A DNA stretch of 64,000 bases from Saccharothrix sp. NRRL B-16348 (lineage in GTDB: Bacteria > Actinomycetota > Actinomycetes > Mycobacteriales > Pseudonocardiaceae). Shown here in pieces: positions 23,959 through 32,875 of the stretch. Under the pieces are notes generated by a model. It searched no databases, was not told the origin of the DNA, and saw only the letters and a program-made list of their open reading frames with translations. Each line of letters opens with the position of its first letter. Position 1 is the stretch's first letter. The stretch is taken from NCBI RefSeq assembly GCF_001280085.1, contig NZ_LGED01000001.1:124001-188000 (forward strand), read 5' to 3'. Both the position numbers and the translations under genes were made by a program.

Positions 23959-25332
23959 TCAGACGCTGAACATCGAGCCCGGGTTGAACAGGTTCTCCGG
24001 GTCCAGCGCGCGCTTGATCTCGCGGTGGACCCGCAGGCCGATCGGCCCGATCTCGCGGGCCAGCCACTCGCGCTTGATCTTGCCGACGCCGTGCTCGCCG
24101 GTGATCGTGCCGCCGAGCGCCAGCCCCAGCTCCAGGATCTCGTCGAACGCCCGCCGCGCCCGCGCGAACTCGTCCGCCGACTCCGGGTCGTAGACGATCG
24201 TCGGGTGCATGTTGCCGTCGCCGGCGTGCCCGACCACGGCGATCCGCAGCGCGACCGACTCGCTGATCCGCTCGCACCCGGCGATCAGGTCCGCGATCTT
24301 CGTCCGCGGCACGCACACGTCGTCGGTCAGCCAGGCGCCGTAGACCTCCAGCGCGTTCAGCACGGCCCGCCGCGCGGTGAGCAGGTCGCGGCCCTCGCCC
24401 AGGTCGTCGGTGGCGTAGACGAGCTCCGCGCCCGCCGCCACGCACGCCTGCTCGATCGCGGCCAGCTCGTGCCTGCCCGCTTCGCCGCCCGAGTCGGACT
24501 GGCACAGCAGCAGCGCCGCGTCGGCGTTCAGGTCGGTCTTCAGGTACTGCTCGACGGCCCGGATGGAGGTCCGGTCCATGATCTCCATCAACGACGGCAC
24601 GATGCCCTCGGTCACCACCCGGCTCACCGCCGCGCCCGCGTCCGCCGTGCTGTTGAACGCCGCCACCAGCGTGACCGGCGCCTGCGGCAACGGGCGCAGC
24701 GCCAGGGTCGCCCTGGTGATCACGCCGAGCGTGCCCTCGCTGCCGACGAACAGCTTGGTCAGGTCGTACCCGGCCACACCTTTGACGGTCCGCCGACCGG
24801 TGCGCAGCAGTTCCCCGTCGGCCAGCACCACGTCGAGCCCGAGCACGGAGTCCGTGGTCACGCCGTACTTCACGCAGCACAGCCCGCCCGCGTTGGTGGA
24901 CAGGTTCCCGCCGATCGTGCACCAGTCGTAGCTGGACGGGTCGGGCGGGTAGAACAGCCCGTGCTTCTCCACGGCGCCGCGCAGGTCGAGGTTCACCACG
25001 CCCGGTTCGACCACGGCCAGCCGGTTGTCCGGGTCGACCTCGACGATCGCGTTCATCTTCGTGGTCACCAGCACCACGCAGCCGTCGACGGCGTTCGCCG
25101 CGCCGGACAGCCCGCTGCCCGCGCCGCGCGGCACGATGGGCGTCCGGGCCGCCGCGCACGCCCGCACGACCGCCTGCACCTGCTCGGCGGACGTGGGCAG
25201 CACCACCGCCAGCGGCTGCCCGTAGGGGGCCAACGGCATCATGTCGCGCTGGTAGCTCGCGGTGACGTCGACGTCGGTCAGCACCGCGCCGGCACCTACG
25301 GCGGAGCGCAGTTCGGCGAGCAAGGCGTCCAT
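23959..25332 (-). CDS. glcD: FAD-linked glycolate/D-lactate dehydrogenase subunit (GlcD-like)
   Basis: 457 residues. FAD_binding_4 domain: VVLPTSAEQVQAVVRAC, IVPRGAGSGLSGAA (dinucleotide-binding loop), TIGGNLSTNAGGLCCVKYG; C-terminal FAD-oxidase domain with VVGHAGDGNMHP (catalytic His) and GTITGEHGVGKIKREWL. It oxidises a 2-hydroxy acid (glycolate, D-lactate or related) and passes electrons to the membrane. No glcE/glcF partner is adjacent. ATG 25332. Tail-to-tail with dedA (18-bp gap), divergent from the second dedA gene. Confidence 0.88.
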   Translation of the reverse strand: MDALLAELRSAVGAGAVLTDVDVTASYQRDMMPLAPYGQPLAVVLPTSAEQVQAVVRACAAARTPIVPRGAGSGLSGAANAVDGCVVLVTTKMNAIVEVDPDNRLAVVEPGVVNLDLRGAVEKHGLFYPPDPSSYDWCTIGGNLSTNAGGLCCVKYGVTTDSVLGLDVVLADGELLRTGRRTVKGVAGYDLTKLFVGSEGTLGVITRATLALRPLPQAPVTLVAAFNSTADAGAAVSRVVTEGIVPSLMEIMDRTSIRAVEQYLKTDLNADAALLLCQSDSGGEAGRHELAAIEQACVAAGAELVYATDDLGEGRDLLTARRAVLNALEVYGAWLTDDVCVPRTKIADLIAGCERISESVALRIAVVGHAGDGNMHPTIVYDPESADEFARARRAFDEILELGLALGGTITGEHGVGKIKREWLAREIGPIGLRVHREIKRALDPENLFNPGSMFSV

Positions 25333-25471
25333 CCGTCCACGCTAACCCCGTGACGGTGATCACTCCAGCCCGTGTTCACGCCGGTGCGCACCGCCACGAC
25401 GCCGAGGCTTCGGCAACGCGTTATCCCCATGTCGCCCAGTCGACCCCGTGGTCCCACGTAGGCTGCATGGC

Positions 25472-26137
25472 GTGGTGTTGTCCGCAACGTCCGAAGCTGC
25501 CGCATTCGTTCAGCTCGATTCCGCAGGCCCGATGGCCGTGTGGCTCATCACGCTGAGCTTCATCTTCTTCGAATGCGCCTTCATCTTCGGCCTGTTCCTG
25601 CCCGGCGACTCGCTGCTGTTCGCCGCCGGTGTGGTGCTCGCGTCCCACGACGCCGAGCTGTCCGCCTGGCTGCTGTCGGGGGTCGCGCTCGCCGTGGCCG
25701 TCGTCGGCAACCAGATCGGCTACTACATCGGCCGGCACACCGGCACGCGTCTGCTGGCCCGCCGCGGCGGCAAGGTCCTCAACAAGGAGAACCTCGCCAA
25801 GGCCCGCGACTTCCTCGACCGACGAGGCTTCTGGGCGATCGTGCTGGCCCGGTGGATCCCCTGGGTCCGCACGCTGGCGCCGATGATCGCGGGCGCGGCG
25901 CGGATGGACTCCAAGCGGTTCATGCTGGCCACGACCATCGGCGCGGTCGCGTGGGTGCCGACCCTGGTGCTGGCCGGCTACTACGGCGCCGGTCTGCTGA
26001 CCGCCGTGCCGTGGCTGGAGACGGTGGCGGTGGTCGTCAGCGTCGCGTTCTTCGTCTTCGGCACCGCCTACGGCCTGTACCGGTACCGGCAGGAGATGAA
26101 GAAGCCGGTGGACGAAGAGGTCACCACGGCCTCCTGA
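25472..26137 (+). CDS. DedA family membrane protein (second copy)
   Basis: About 221 residues from GTG 25472 (alternatives 25448 and 25475). FFECAFIFGLFLPGDSLLFAAG, GNQIGYYIGRHTG, RWIPWVRTLAPMIAGAARM, VAWVPTLVLAGYYG: complete DedA signature, clearly paralogous to 23200-23940. It may share lipid-carrier transport or membrane homeostasis functions. The 5' gap to glcD (139 bp) holds the promoters of both; I see no operator in it. Ends 4 bp from the convergent kinase gene. Confidence 0.88.
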   Translation: MVLSATSEAAAFVQLDSAGPMAVWLITLSFIFFECAFIFGLFLPGDSLLFAAGVVLASHDAELSAWLLSGVALAVAVVGNQIGYYIGRHTGTRLLARRGGKVLNKENLAKARDFLDRRGFWAIVLARWIPWVRTLAPMIAGAARMDSKRFMLATTIGAVAWVPTLVLAGYYGAGLLTAVPWLETVAVVVSVAFFVFGTAYGLYRYRQEMKKPVDEEVTTAS

Positions 26138-26141
26138 CGGC

Positions 26142-26762
26142 TCACAGCACCTCGGTGATCACGAGGTCGGCCGCGGACTTGGACGCGTTCACCATGAGCG
26201 CGTTCACGTGGTCGGTGCCGTGCAGCACGCGTTCGCGCGCGTCCTCGACCGACCGCCCGTACCGGACGTGCCGGTCGATCAGCCGCGCCACCCGCAGGTC
26301 CTCGTCGATCATCAGGAACCACGCCTCGTCCAGCACGACCCGCACGCGCTTCCACTTGTCGTACTGCATCAGCAGGTAGTTCCCCTCGGTGACGACCAAC
26401 GGCACGGACGGGTCGACCGGCACCGCGCACGCGATCGGCTCCTCGATCTCGCGGCGGAACTCCGGCGCGTACACCACGTCGGGCCCGCACGCCTTCAGCC
26501 TGCCGAGCAGGTCGACGTAGCCGGGGACGTCGAACGTGTCCGGCGCGCCCTTGCGGTCGGCGATGCCCAGCCGGTCCAGCTCGCGCTGGGCCAGGTGGAA
26601 GCCGTCCATGCCGACCAGGGCGGCGTCCTCGCCCAGGGCGTCCGCCAACCGGCGCGCCAACGTCGACTTGCCCGAGCCCGGCGCGCCGCCGATGCCGAGG
26701 ATCTTGCGCTCACCGGTGTCCACCAGCAGCCGTGCCCGGTCGACCAGCTCGTCGAACTTCAC
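26142..26762 (-). CDS. Nucleoside/small-molecule kinase, uridine kinase-like P-loop protein
   Basis: 206 residues. Walker A GIGGAPGSGKST, then MDGFHLAQRELD and KGAPDTFDVPGY (characteristic of the UDK/PRK branch that includes FrcK/YegS-like sugar or nucleoside kinases), VVTEGNYLLM, and a lid with RVARLIDRHVRYGRS. The exact substrate is unknown; context with a PfkB kinase and LacI regulator suggests a sugar or nucleoside catabolic pathway. GTG 26762 overlaps the PfkB stop (GTGA), so the two kinases are translated together. Confidence 0.82.
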   Translation of the reverse strand: MKFDELVDRARLLVDTGERKILGIGGAPGSGKSTLARRLADALGEDAALVGMDGFHLAQRELDRLGIADRKGAPDTFDVPGYVDLLGRLKACGPDVVYAPEFRREIEEPIACAVPVDPSVPLVVTEGNYLLMQYDKWKRVRVVLDEAWFLMIDEDLRVARLIDRHVRYGRSVEDARERVLHGTDHVNALMVNASKSAADLVITEVL

Positions 26763-27592
26763 CCGCTGTCCCGCCACCGTCCCAGCTCCTCCACCCAGTC
26801 CCACGCGGTGTGGCGCACCCGCACCGCGGCGACCTCGTTCGCGGACCGGACGGCGTCGTCCACCGCCAGGCCCTCGGCGACCGCGACCGCCAGCGCACCG
26901 TGCCACACGTCGCCCGCGCCGTTGGTGTCGCGCGTCCGGACAACAGGTACCGGTTGCGAGCCGGTGACACCACCACGCGACCAGGTGACGGGACGCGGGC
27001 CGTGCGTGCGGATGACCAGCGGCACCCCTCTGGCGTGCACCTCGGCCTCCGACAGCTCGAACGCGGCCGAGCAGGCGGCCACGTCCACCAGCGGCAGCAG
27101 GTCGTCCAGCACGGGTTTCCAGCTGCCCGCGTCCAGCACCACGGGCACGCCCGCCCGCCTCGCGTGCCGTGCGGCCTGGAGCGCGAGCGGCCCGAGGTGG
27201 CCGTCCACCAGCACCACGTCGGCCGCCTCCACCAGCGCCGGGTCCACGGTGACGTCCACGTCGAACCCGGCGGCGTTGCGCGAGATCACGGTCCGCTCGC
27301 CGTCGCGCTCGCGCACCGCCACCATGCTCAGCGCCGGACCGCTCCTGCCGACCGAGCGCACGTCGACCGGGTGCAGCCGGGCCCGGGCGAAGTCGCCCAG
27401 CTCGCCGCCCAACGCCGTCAGCAGCACGGCCCGGTGTCCCAGCGCGGCCACCGCGCGGGCCGCGTTCGCCGCCGGTCCGCCGGGCGCCAGGTGCACGCCG
27501 AGCGACTGCACCTTCTGGCCGGGCACGGGGAACTCGGCCACCCGCTGGCTCACGTCGACGGTCGTCAGCCCGACACACAGCACAGAAGCCAC
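26759..27592 (-). CDS. PfkB-family carbohydrate kinase
   Basis: 277 residues. VGLTTVDVSQRVAEFP, LAPGGPAANAARAVAALG (substrate loop GG), then DTNGAGDVWHGALAVAVAEG near the C-terminus with the catalytic Asp and anion hole. This is the ribokinase fold; sequence does not fix the sugar (fructose, ribose or nucleoside). ATG 27592. It is divergent from a LacI regulator with a textbook LacI operator in the 68-bp gap, so its substrate or product is probably the inducer. Confidence 0.87.
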   Translation of the reverse strand: MASVLCVGLTTVDVSQRVAEFPVPGQKVQSLGVHLAPGGPAANAARAVAALGHRAVLLTALGGELGDFARARLHPVDVRSVGRSGPALSMVAVRERDGERTVISRNAAGFDVDVTVDPALVEAADVVLVDGHLGPLALQAARHARRAGVPVVLDAGSWKPVLDDLLPLVDVAACSAAFELSEAEVHARGVPLVIRTHGPRPVTWSRGGVTGSQPVPVVRTRDTNGAGDVWHGALAVAVAEGLAVDDAVRSANEVAAVRVRHTAWDWVEELGRWRDSG

Positions 27593-27623
27593 GGCACGTC
27601 CCTCCTACCAGGTAAAGTCCCCA

Positions 27624-27637
27624 CGCAATCGCTTGCG
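27624..27637. promoter_or_regulatory. LacI-family operator
   Basis: CGCAATCGCTTGCG: half-sites GCAA and TTGC around a central CG-containing core, the standard LacI/GalR operator shape. It lies in the gap between the divergent kinase operon (27592) and lacI-type gene (27661), 24 bp before the latter, so both are probably repressed. Confidence 0.85.
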
Positions 27638-27660
27638 CCAGCCCGAACGGGGACGAGTCC

Positions 27661-28617
27661 ATGGTCACCATGCGGGAGGTCGCCAGTCTCGCCGGCGTCT
27701 CCATCACCACGGTCTCACACGTGATCAACGAGACCAGGTCGGTCGCCGCGGCGACCCGGGAACGGGTGCTGAAGGCGATCGAGGAGACCGGCTACACCGG
27801 TGACGCCATCGCGCGCTCGCTCGTCACCGGCGGCACGAAGTCCCTCGGCCTCGCGGTGTCGCTGGTGTCGCACCCGTACTTCGCCGAGCTGATCGCGGCG
27901 ATCGAGGGCGAGGCCACCAGGGCCGGCTACACGCTGGTGCTCATCGACACCCGGGACACCGCCGAGTCCGAGCAGGCCGCGGTGCGGATGCTGCGCTCGC
28001 GGCGGGTGGACGGGGTGCTGCTCACGCCCACGTCCGGCTCGGCCGCGCTGCCCGAGCTGCGCCGGCTGGGCGTGCCGACGGTGCTGGTGGACCGGCTGAC
28101 CGTGGCGAAGGACGTCGACCAGGTCGGCCCGGAGAACGTGCAGTCCACGTCCACGCTGGTCCGGCACCTGGCGGAGTTGGGCCACCGGCGGATCGGGCTG
28201 GTGTCCGGCCAGCCGGGGCTCGCGACCACGGACGAGCGCGTGCTCGGCTACCGGCTCGGCCTCGGGCGGGCCGGGCTGCCGTGGGACGAGGACCTCGTGC
28301 GGCCGTCGTTGGACCCGCTGCTCGGGCAGGTCTCGGGCGTGGTGGTGAGCGACCACCAGGTGCTGATGGACGTGCTGCACACGGCCAGGGCGCGGGGTGT
28401 GCGGATCGGGTCGGAGCTGGCGCTGGTCACCTACGACGAGGTGGAGTGGGCCGAGCTGGTCGACCCGCCGCTGACCGCGATGGCGCAGCCGGTGGAGGAG
28501 ATCGGGCGCACGGCGGTGCGGCTGCTGCTCTCCCGCATCGAGGACCCGGACCGGGCGCCGGAGACGATCCGGCTGCCTCCCGTGCTGCGACACCGGCAGT
28601 CGTGCGGCTGCCACTGA
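27661..28617 (+). CDS. LacI-family transcriptional regulator
   Basis: 318 residues. N-terminal helix-turn-helix TMREVASLAGVSITTVSHVI with hinge helix, then the periplasmic-binding-like effector domain (GLAVSLVSHPYFAELIAAIE; SRRVDGVLLTPT; LVTYDEVEWAELV; EEIGRTAVRLLL). It should repress the divergent kinase pair through the operator at 27624 and release on binding a sugar or sugar phosphate. ATG 27661 or 27670. Tail-to-tail with the GH76-like gene. Confidence 0.9.
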   Translation: MVTMREVASLAGVSITTVSHVINETRSVAAATRERVLKAIEETGYTGDAIARSLVTGGTKSLGLAVSLVSHPYFAELIAAIEGEATRAGYTLVLIDTRDTAESEQAAVRMLRSRRVDGVLLTPTSGSAALPELRRLGVPTVLVDRLTVAKDVDQVGPENVQSTSTLVRHLAELGHRRIGLVSGQPGLATTDERVLGYRLGLGRAGLPWDEDLVRPSLDPLLGQVSGVVVSDHQVLMDVLHTARARGVRIGSELALVTYDEVEWAELVDPPLTAMAQPVEEIGRTAVRLLLSRIEDPDRAPETIRLPPVLRHRQSCGCH

Positions 28618-28627
28618 CGGCTCGGAC

Positions 28628-29701
28628 TCAGTTCCGTGACGGCGTGATCCCGTCACGTTCCAGCAGGGCCGCGGCCTCCAGCGCCATCCACCCGCCGAGC
28701 TGCACGGACAGGTCGCGCTCCGGACCGTCGCCCTTGACCGCGGGTGCGGACCACTCGGGGCCGAACAGCGGCCCGCTCACCACCGCGGCACGGTTGGCCC
28801 ACACCGCGTTCGCCGAGCTGAACACGAGGTCCGCCGCACGTGCCGCCTCGGGCCGGTCGAGCCGCAGCGCGGCCTGCGCCAGGTAGCGGGTGAGGATGCC
28901 GCTGAACAGGCCGCCGTCGCCGCCGCCGTGCCCGCGCAGGACGCCGTCGGTGGCGAGGTGCTTGTCGACGGCGTCGATGATCCGCGCCGCCTTGTCCTGG
29001 TAGCGGCCACCCAGCTCCACGCACGCGCCGAGCACCACGCCCTGGCAGTAGGTGTAGTGGTTCTTCTCGATCTCGCGGACCGTGCCGTCGGGGTGGACGT
29101 GCAGCCCGTCCCACACCAGGCCGGTCTCCGGGTCCGCCAGGTGGTCCTCGATCCAGTCCACGATGGACCGGGCGCGGCCGACGTCGGCCCGCGCGCCGAG
29201 CCGGGCGAACAGGATCGCCGCCGGACCGTTGGCGGGCACGTTCTTGAAGTCGTCGTCGCGCCGCCACCAGATGCCGCCGCCGCCGTGGTCGGTCCAGCCC
29301 GCGCGGAGCCGGTCGGCGATCGTGGCGACGGCCTTCGGCCTGGCGATGCCGACTTCCCGTTCGGCGCGGAGCAGCGCGAGGCCGAGCCACGCCACGTCGT
29401 CGTAGTAGTCGTTGGTCCAGCCGACCAGGTTGCGCAGCCGGATGCCGCGCACGAGCCGCCGCACCAACGCCACCCGGGCGGCTTTCGGCGAGCGGAGCTG
29501 GGCGTCCAGGACGCAGTCGAGCAGGTGCGCCTGCCACCAGTAGCCGAACCGGACGTGCAGCCTGCCCGGCCAGTCGAGCGGCCAGGCCGCCGCGCCGAGG
29601 ACCGTGCCCGGCACTCCCCAGACCCGACGGAGGTGCCGGGACTCGACCGCGCGTTCGGCGACACCGGCGCGCGCGGCGAGGAGCTTCGGTGGTGACGTCA
29701 C
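28628..29701 (-). CDS. GH76-like glycosyl hydrolase (alpha-1,6-mannanase fold)
   Basis: 357 residues, (alpha/alpha)6 toroid pattern. NDYYDDVAWLGLALL contains the paired Asp of GH76; GIWWRRDDDFKNVPANGPAAI (partial) and KNHYTYCQGVVLGACVEL and DGGLFSGILTRYLAQAAL match the family. No signal peptide, so it may act in the cytoplasm, unlike classical secreted mannanases; a mycobacterial equivalent (Rv0365c, from memory) sits near fba. Substrate unproven. Confidence 0.78.
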   Translation of the reverse strand: MTSPPKLLAARAGVAERAVESRHLRRVWGVPGTVLGAAAWPLDWPGRLHVRFGYWWQAHLLDCVLDAQLRSPKAARVALVRRLVRGIRLRNLVGWTNDYYDDVAWLGLALLRAEREVGIARPKAVATIADRLRAGWTDHGGGGIWWRRDDDFKNVPANGPAAILFARLGARADVGRARSIVDWIEDHLADPETGLVWDGLHVHPDGTVREIEKNHYTYCQGVVLGACVELGGRYQDKAARIIDAVDKHLATDGVLRGHGGGDGGLFSGILTRYLAQAALRLDRPEAARAADLVFSSANAVWANRAAVVSGPLFGPEWSAPAVKGDGPERDLSVQLGGWMALEAAALLERDGITPSRN

Positions 29702-29726
29702 CCCACCAGACTGCCTACTGAACCGG

Positions 29727-30422
29727 TCAAGAAGCTCGCCGGAACAGTTCCCAGTGGTAGAGCCCCATGGCGACGCTGGTCGTCAGGTTGTAGCTGGACA
29801 CCTTCGGCCGCATGGGCAACGAGACCACCAGGTCGGCCCGCGCCCGCACCTCGGGCGACAGCCCGTGCCGCTCCGAGCCGAACGCCAGCACGGCGTCGTC
29901 GGGGATCCGCACGTCCCGCACCTCGCGGCCGTCGGCGTCGAACGCGATCACCGTGCCGTGGACGTCGTCGATGCCGTCGAGCCGTCCGATGGGCAGCGCG
30001 AAGTGCAACCCGGCGCTGCCGCGCAGGACGTTCGGGTGCCACGGGTCGACGTCGCCGAGCGACACGACCCCACCGGCCCCGAGCCCGGCCGCGACCCGGA
30101 TCACCGCGCCGAAGTTGCCCAGGTTGCGCGGGTTGTCCAGCAGCACCAGCGGCGCGCTCCGCCCGACTTCCCCCCACTCGACCGCGGGCCGTTCGGCGAG
30201 CCCGCCGACCCCGGTCGGGTGCGACCGCCCGATCAGCCGCTCGAACTCACCCGCCCCGACCACCTCGGCCCGCTCGAAGACGTCCACCAGGTCGGGCGCG
30301 TGCGACCTCGCCAACCCGACCGCCTTGTCCCGGTCGAGCACCACCACGGTCCCCACGGCCCCACCGAACCGAACCGCGTGCTTGACCGCGTGAAACCCCT
30401 CGAGGACCACTCGCTGGACCAC
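29727..30422 (-). CDS. TrmH/SpoU-family RNA 2'-O-methyltransferase
   Basis: About 231 residues. SPOUT knot motifs: LLDNPRNLGNFGAVIRVAAG (motif 1), AFGSERHGLS (motif 2), LPMRPKVSSYNLTTSVAMGLY (motif 3, shortened here). Methylates a ribose in tRNA or rRNA with SAM. I prefer GTG 30422, which gives VVQRVVLEGFHAVKH; the earlier start at 30485 would overlap the upstream DUF2784 gene and add residues without resemblance to the family. The corresponding mycobacterial gene (Rv0380c, from memory) also precedes pyrE. Confidence 0.85.
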   Translation of the reverse strand: MVQRVVLEGFHAVKHAVRFGGAVGTVVVLDRDKAVGLARSHAPDLVDVFERAEVVGAGEFERLIGRSHPTGVGGLAERPAVEWGEVGRSAPLVLLDNPRNLGNFGAVIRVAAGLGAGGVVSLGDVDPWHPNVLRGSAGLHFALPIGRLDGIDDVHGTVIAFDADGREVRDVRIPDDAVLAFGSERHGLSPEVRARADLVVSLPMRPKVSSYNLTTSVAMGLYHWELFRRAS

Positions 30423-30475
30423 GTCACCCCCGGATCCGGTCAGTGTGCGACAGCCGAACACAGTGTCAGACCGAG

Positions 30476-30862
30476 TCAGCGACAAGCCTCAGTGGGCGTG
30501 GGCGTGGTCTGGTCGACGCGTCGTTTCAGGTAGTAACCGAACCACGAGACCAGCACCACGAGCGCCACGAGCACCTGAACCAGGCGTGCCGCGGAGTCCG
30601 GGTAGAGGACGCCGTCGATGTAGGTGTCGATGAAGCCGCTCACGAGTTGCGGCTGGCCGGCGGCGGTGCGGAGTTCGTTCTCCAGCCAGGTCAGGGGGCA
30701 CGCCAGCGGGAACAGGATGATCAGCAGGCCCCACGTGGCCATCGCCAGGTGGAAGTACAGCACCTTCGGCCACCGCCAGGCCAGGAACCCGCCGACGACG
30801 AGGAAGACCAGGACGGCGAAGTGCACCACCATGACCAGATCGGCTGAAGCGCGCGCGACCAT
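30476..30862 (-). CDS. DUF2784 family membrane protein
   Basis: 128 residues with four membrane segments: DLVMVVHFAVLVFLVVGGFLAW, HLAMATWGLLIILF, a periplasmic loop CPLTWLENELRTAAGQ, and LVQVLVALVVLVSWFGYYL. The CPLTxLE loop is the DUF2784 hallmark. Function unknown. ATG 30862 is preceded by GGGAGGT; an in-frame start 42 nt earlier is not. Confidence 0.82.
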   Translation of the reverse strand: MVARASADLVMVVHFAVLVFLVVGGFLAWRWPKVLYFHLAMATWGLLIILFPLACPLTWLENELRTAAGQPQLVSGFIDTYIDGVLYPDSAARLVQVLVALVVLVSWFGYYLKRRVDQTTPTPTEACR

Positions 30863-30938
30863 AGCGACCTCCCTGCTCGCCACAGTAGGCCGCCGAGTGA
30901 TCATGTGCCGCCGAATTACGAGGTCCGGCCCGCCCGGT

Positions 30939-31631
30939 TCAGCCGCGGGGCAGGGACTGCCACGGCACCCGGCCCGCCACGTCCAGCAGCAGGTCCGCCA
31001 AGTGGGCCAGCGGCGCCTGCAGCAGCGGGCCCGGCACGGCGGCGGCGAGGTTGTGCTCGTCGAACGCGATCGCCACCCCGTTCGCCCGCGGATCCTGCAG
31101 CAGGCCTTGCGTGAGGCCCGAGGCGAGCAGGGCCGAGGCGAACGCCGGGTTGCGGCGCCGCACCTCGTACCGCGCGTCGAACACCGGGTCGCCGGTCTCC
31201 ACGAACTGCTCGAACAACCCCCACACGCTGTCCTCGCGCGGGCTGATCAGCACCCACGGCCCGGGCATCGGGCGCGGCACGACCACCACCGTGTAGGTGC
31301 GGTACTCCGACGTGACCACGTTGTCCGCCCGGAACACCACCTCGACGGCCAGCACGGGCACACCGCGCCAGTGGCCGACGAGCTGGAACTTCACCCGGCT
31401 CCGGTCGGCCTCCAGCATCCGCCCGATCTGCGGCACCCGTTCCTGGAAGCCCTGGTCCTCGGCGACGAACCGCCAGCCGAGGGACGCTTCCAGCGCCCGC
31501 ATCTGCTGCTCCCACTGGCTCACGAACTGCTGGTTCGTGAACGGGTTCCGCTTGCGGCGCGACAACCCCACGGCGACCCCGACACCCAGGATCGCCACGA
31601 TGACCAGCAGCAGGACCAGGGCGCTGCCCAT
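30939..31631 (-). CDS. Membrane-anchored conserved protein downstream of pyrE
   Basis: 230 residues. One N-terminal membrane helix (ALVLLLVIVAILGVGVAVGL) then RRKRNPF and a soluble domain: LGWRFVAEDQGFQERVPQIG, GHWRGVPVLAVEVVFRAD, YTVVVVPRPMPGPWVLISPR. No named domain, but position next to pyrE matches Rv0383c (from memory). The gene at 35538 has the same plan and may be a distant relative. The start follows the pyrE stop by 1 bp, so it is co-transcribed with pyrE. Confidence 0.7.
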   Translation of the reverse strand: MGSALVLLLVIVAILGVGVAVGLSRRKRNPFTNQQFVSQWEQQMRALEASLGWRFVAEDQGFQERVPQIGRMLEADRSRVKFQLVGHWRGVPVLAVEVVFRADNVVTSEYRTYTVVVVPRPMPGPWVLISPREDSVWGLFEQFVETGDPVFDARYEVRRRNPAFASALLASGLTQGLLQDPRANGVAIAFDEHNLAAAVPGPLLQAPLAHLADLLLDVAGRVPWQSLPRG

Positions 31632-31632
31632 G

Positions 31633-32217
31633 TCAGGCCAGGCCCAGGTCGGCCAGGTCCAGCAGGTACCGGTACGGCAGCCCGGCCTCCTCGATCACCT
31701 CGCGGGCGCCCGTGCCGCGGTCGACGACGGTCGCGACGCCGATCACCGTGGCGCCGTTCGCGCGCAGGGCCTCGACGGCGGTCAGCACGCTGCCACCGGT
31801 GGTGGACGTGTCCTCGACCGCCAGCACCCGCTGCCCGGCGACCTCGATGCCTTCGATCTGGCGCTGCATGCCGTGCTGCTTGGCCGCCTTGCGCACGACG
31901 AACGCGTCCAGCACCTCGCCCGCGCTCGCGGCGGCGTGCATCATCGCGCACGCCACCGGGTCGGCGCCCAACGTCAACCCGCCCGCGGCCACGTAGTCCC
32001 AGTCGGCGGTGAGCTGCCGGAGCAGCTTGCCGATCAGGGGCGACGCGGCGTGGTGCAGCGTCGCCCGGCGCAGGTCGATGTAGTAGTCGGCCTCGGCGCC
32101 CGAGGACAACGTCACCTTGCCGTGCACCACGGCCAACTCGCTCACCAACCGCGCCAGCTCGGCCTTAGCCGCGGCGTCCAGGACCACTTCAGTTCGCACG
32201 GGTCCCAAGAGTGTCAT
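31633..32217 (-). CDS. pyrE: Orotate phosphoribosyltransferase
   Basis: 194 residues. The PRPP-binding motif VLAVEDTSTTGGSVLTAVEA (first 20 residues shown) and the flexible-loop RKAAKQHGMQ identify PyrE; the N-terminal SSGAEADYYIDLRRATL is typical. Converts orotate + PRPP to OMP in pyrimidine synthesis. ATG 32217. It is separate from the other pyr genes, as in mycobacteria. The divergent gene should start at 32241, avoiding overlap. Confidence 0.95.
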   Translation of the reverse strand: MTLLGPVRTEVVLDAAAKAELARLVSELAVVHGKVTLSSGAEADYYIDLRRATLHHAASPLIGKLLRQLTADWDYVAAGGLTLGADPVACAMMHAAASAGEVLDAFVVRKAAKQHGMQRQIEGIEVAGQRVLAVEDTSTTGGSVLTAVEALRANGATVIGVATVVDRGTGAREVIEEAGLPYRYLLDLADLGLA

Positions 32218-32240
32218 ACCGCGCCGTACGCTGGCACACC

Positions 32241-32810
32241 GTGACCCTTCCCGGCACCGACACCTTGATCATCGAGCAGCCCTGGGGCGTGCTGCGCCAC
32301 CTGCTGGGCACCAGGTACCGAAACGACGTCTACGACGGCGGCGGCGCGTTGATCGCGTCGGTCTCGGAGCGGAAGTTCCTCGGGCCGCTGCGGAAGTTGT
32401 TGCGCGCCACCGCGTTCTCCGGGCGGACGACGTTCGACCTGGCCCTGGCCGACCGCGGGCGGCAGCTCCTGCTGATCCGCAAGGGCGCCGGCAAGCCTCC
32501 GACGCGCGTGACGTGGCCGGACGGCACGGTGGTCGGGTCGGTGCGGCACGAGGGGCAGGGCGCGTACGGGCTGCTCGACGCGGCCGGGCAGCGGCTGTGC
32601 CTGCTGCACGAGGTGGCGTCGTTCAGCCCGGGCGCGATCGTGAAGCGGGACGGCCGGCGCGTGCGGCGGGACGTGCTGACGCTCCGTCCGGGCACACCGG
32701 ACCCGGTCCGTTCGCTGGCGATCGCGGCGGCCGTGGCGTACGACGTGGTGCGCGGGGCGGGGACGAACCACACCAGCGCCGGCGGGTTCGACTTCCCCAC
32801 GTTGACCTGA
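32241..32810 (+). CDS. Scramblase/tubby-like fold protein
   Basis: About 189 residues. LIIEQPWGVLRHLLGTRY, NDVYDGGGALIASVSERKF, TTFDLALADRGRQLLLIRKG, RVTWPDGTVVGSVRHEGQG, YGLLDAAGQRLCLLH: repeated beta-hairpins with a phospholipid scramblase/LURP1-like pattern, which I infer by pattern only. Function in bacteria unknown. The start is probably GTG 32241, because an upstream ATG at 32211 would overlap the pyrE start. It ends 66 bp before repeat copy 3. Confidence 0.6.
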   Translation: MTLPGTDTLIIEQPWGVLRHLLGTRYRNDVYDGGGALIASVSERKFLGPLRKLLRATAFSGRTTFDLALADRGRQLLLIRKGAGKPPTRVTWPDGTVVGSVRHEGQGAYGLLDAAGQRLCLLHEVASFSPGAIVKRDGRRVRRDVLTLRPGTPDPVRSLAIAAAVAYDVVRGAGTNHTSAGGFDFPTLT

Positions 32811-32875
32811 CCGAGGTCCACCGGCAGCGCCGCCCGGCGTCGCCCTGTTGACGCCCGGGCCCGACCACCGCGCGA

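Noticed and set aside
32211..32240. Upstream ATG start for the scramblase-like gene
   Set aside because: It would overlap the pyrE start on the opposite strand; GTG 32241 gives the family-like N-terminus.
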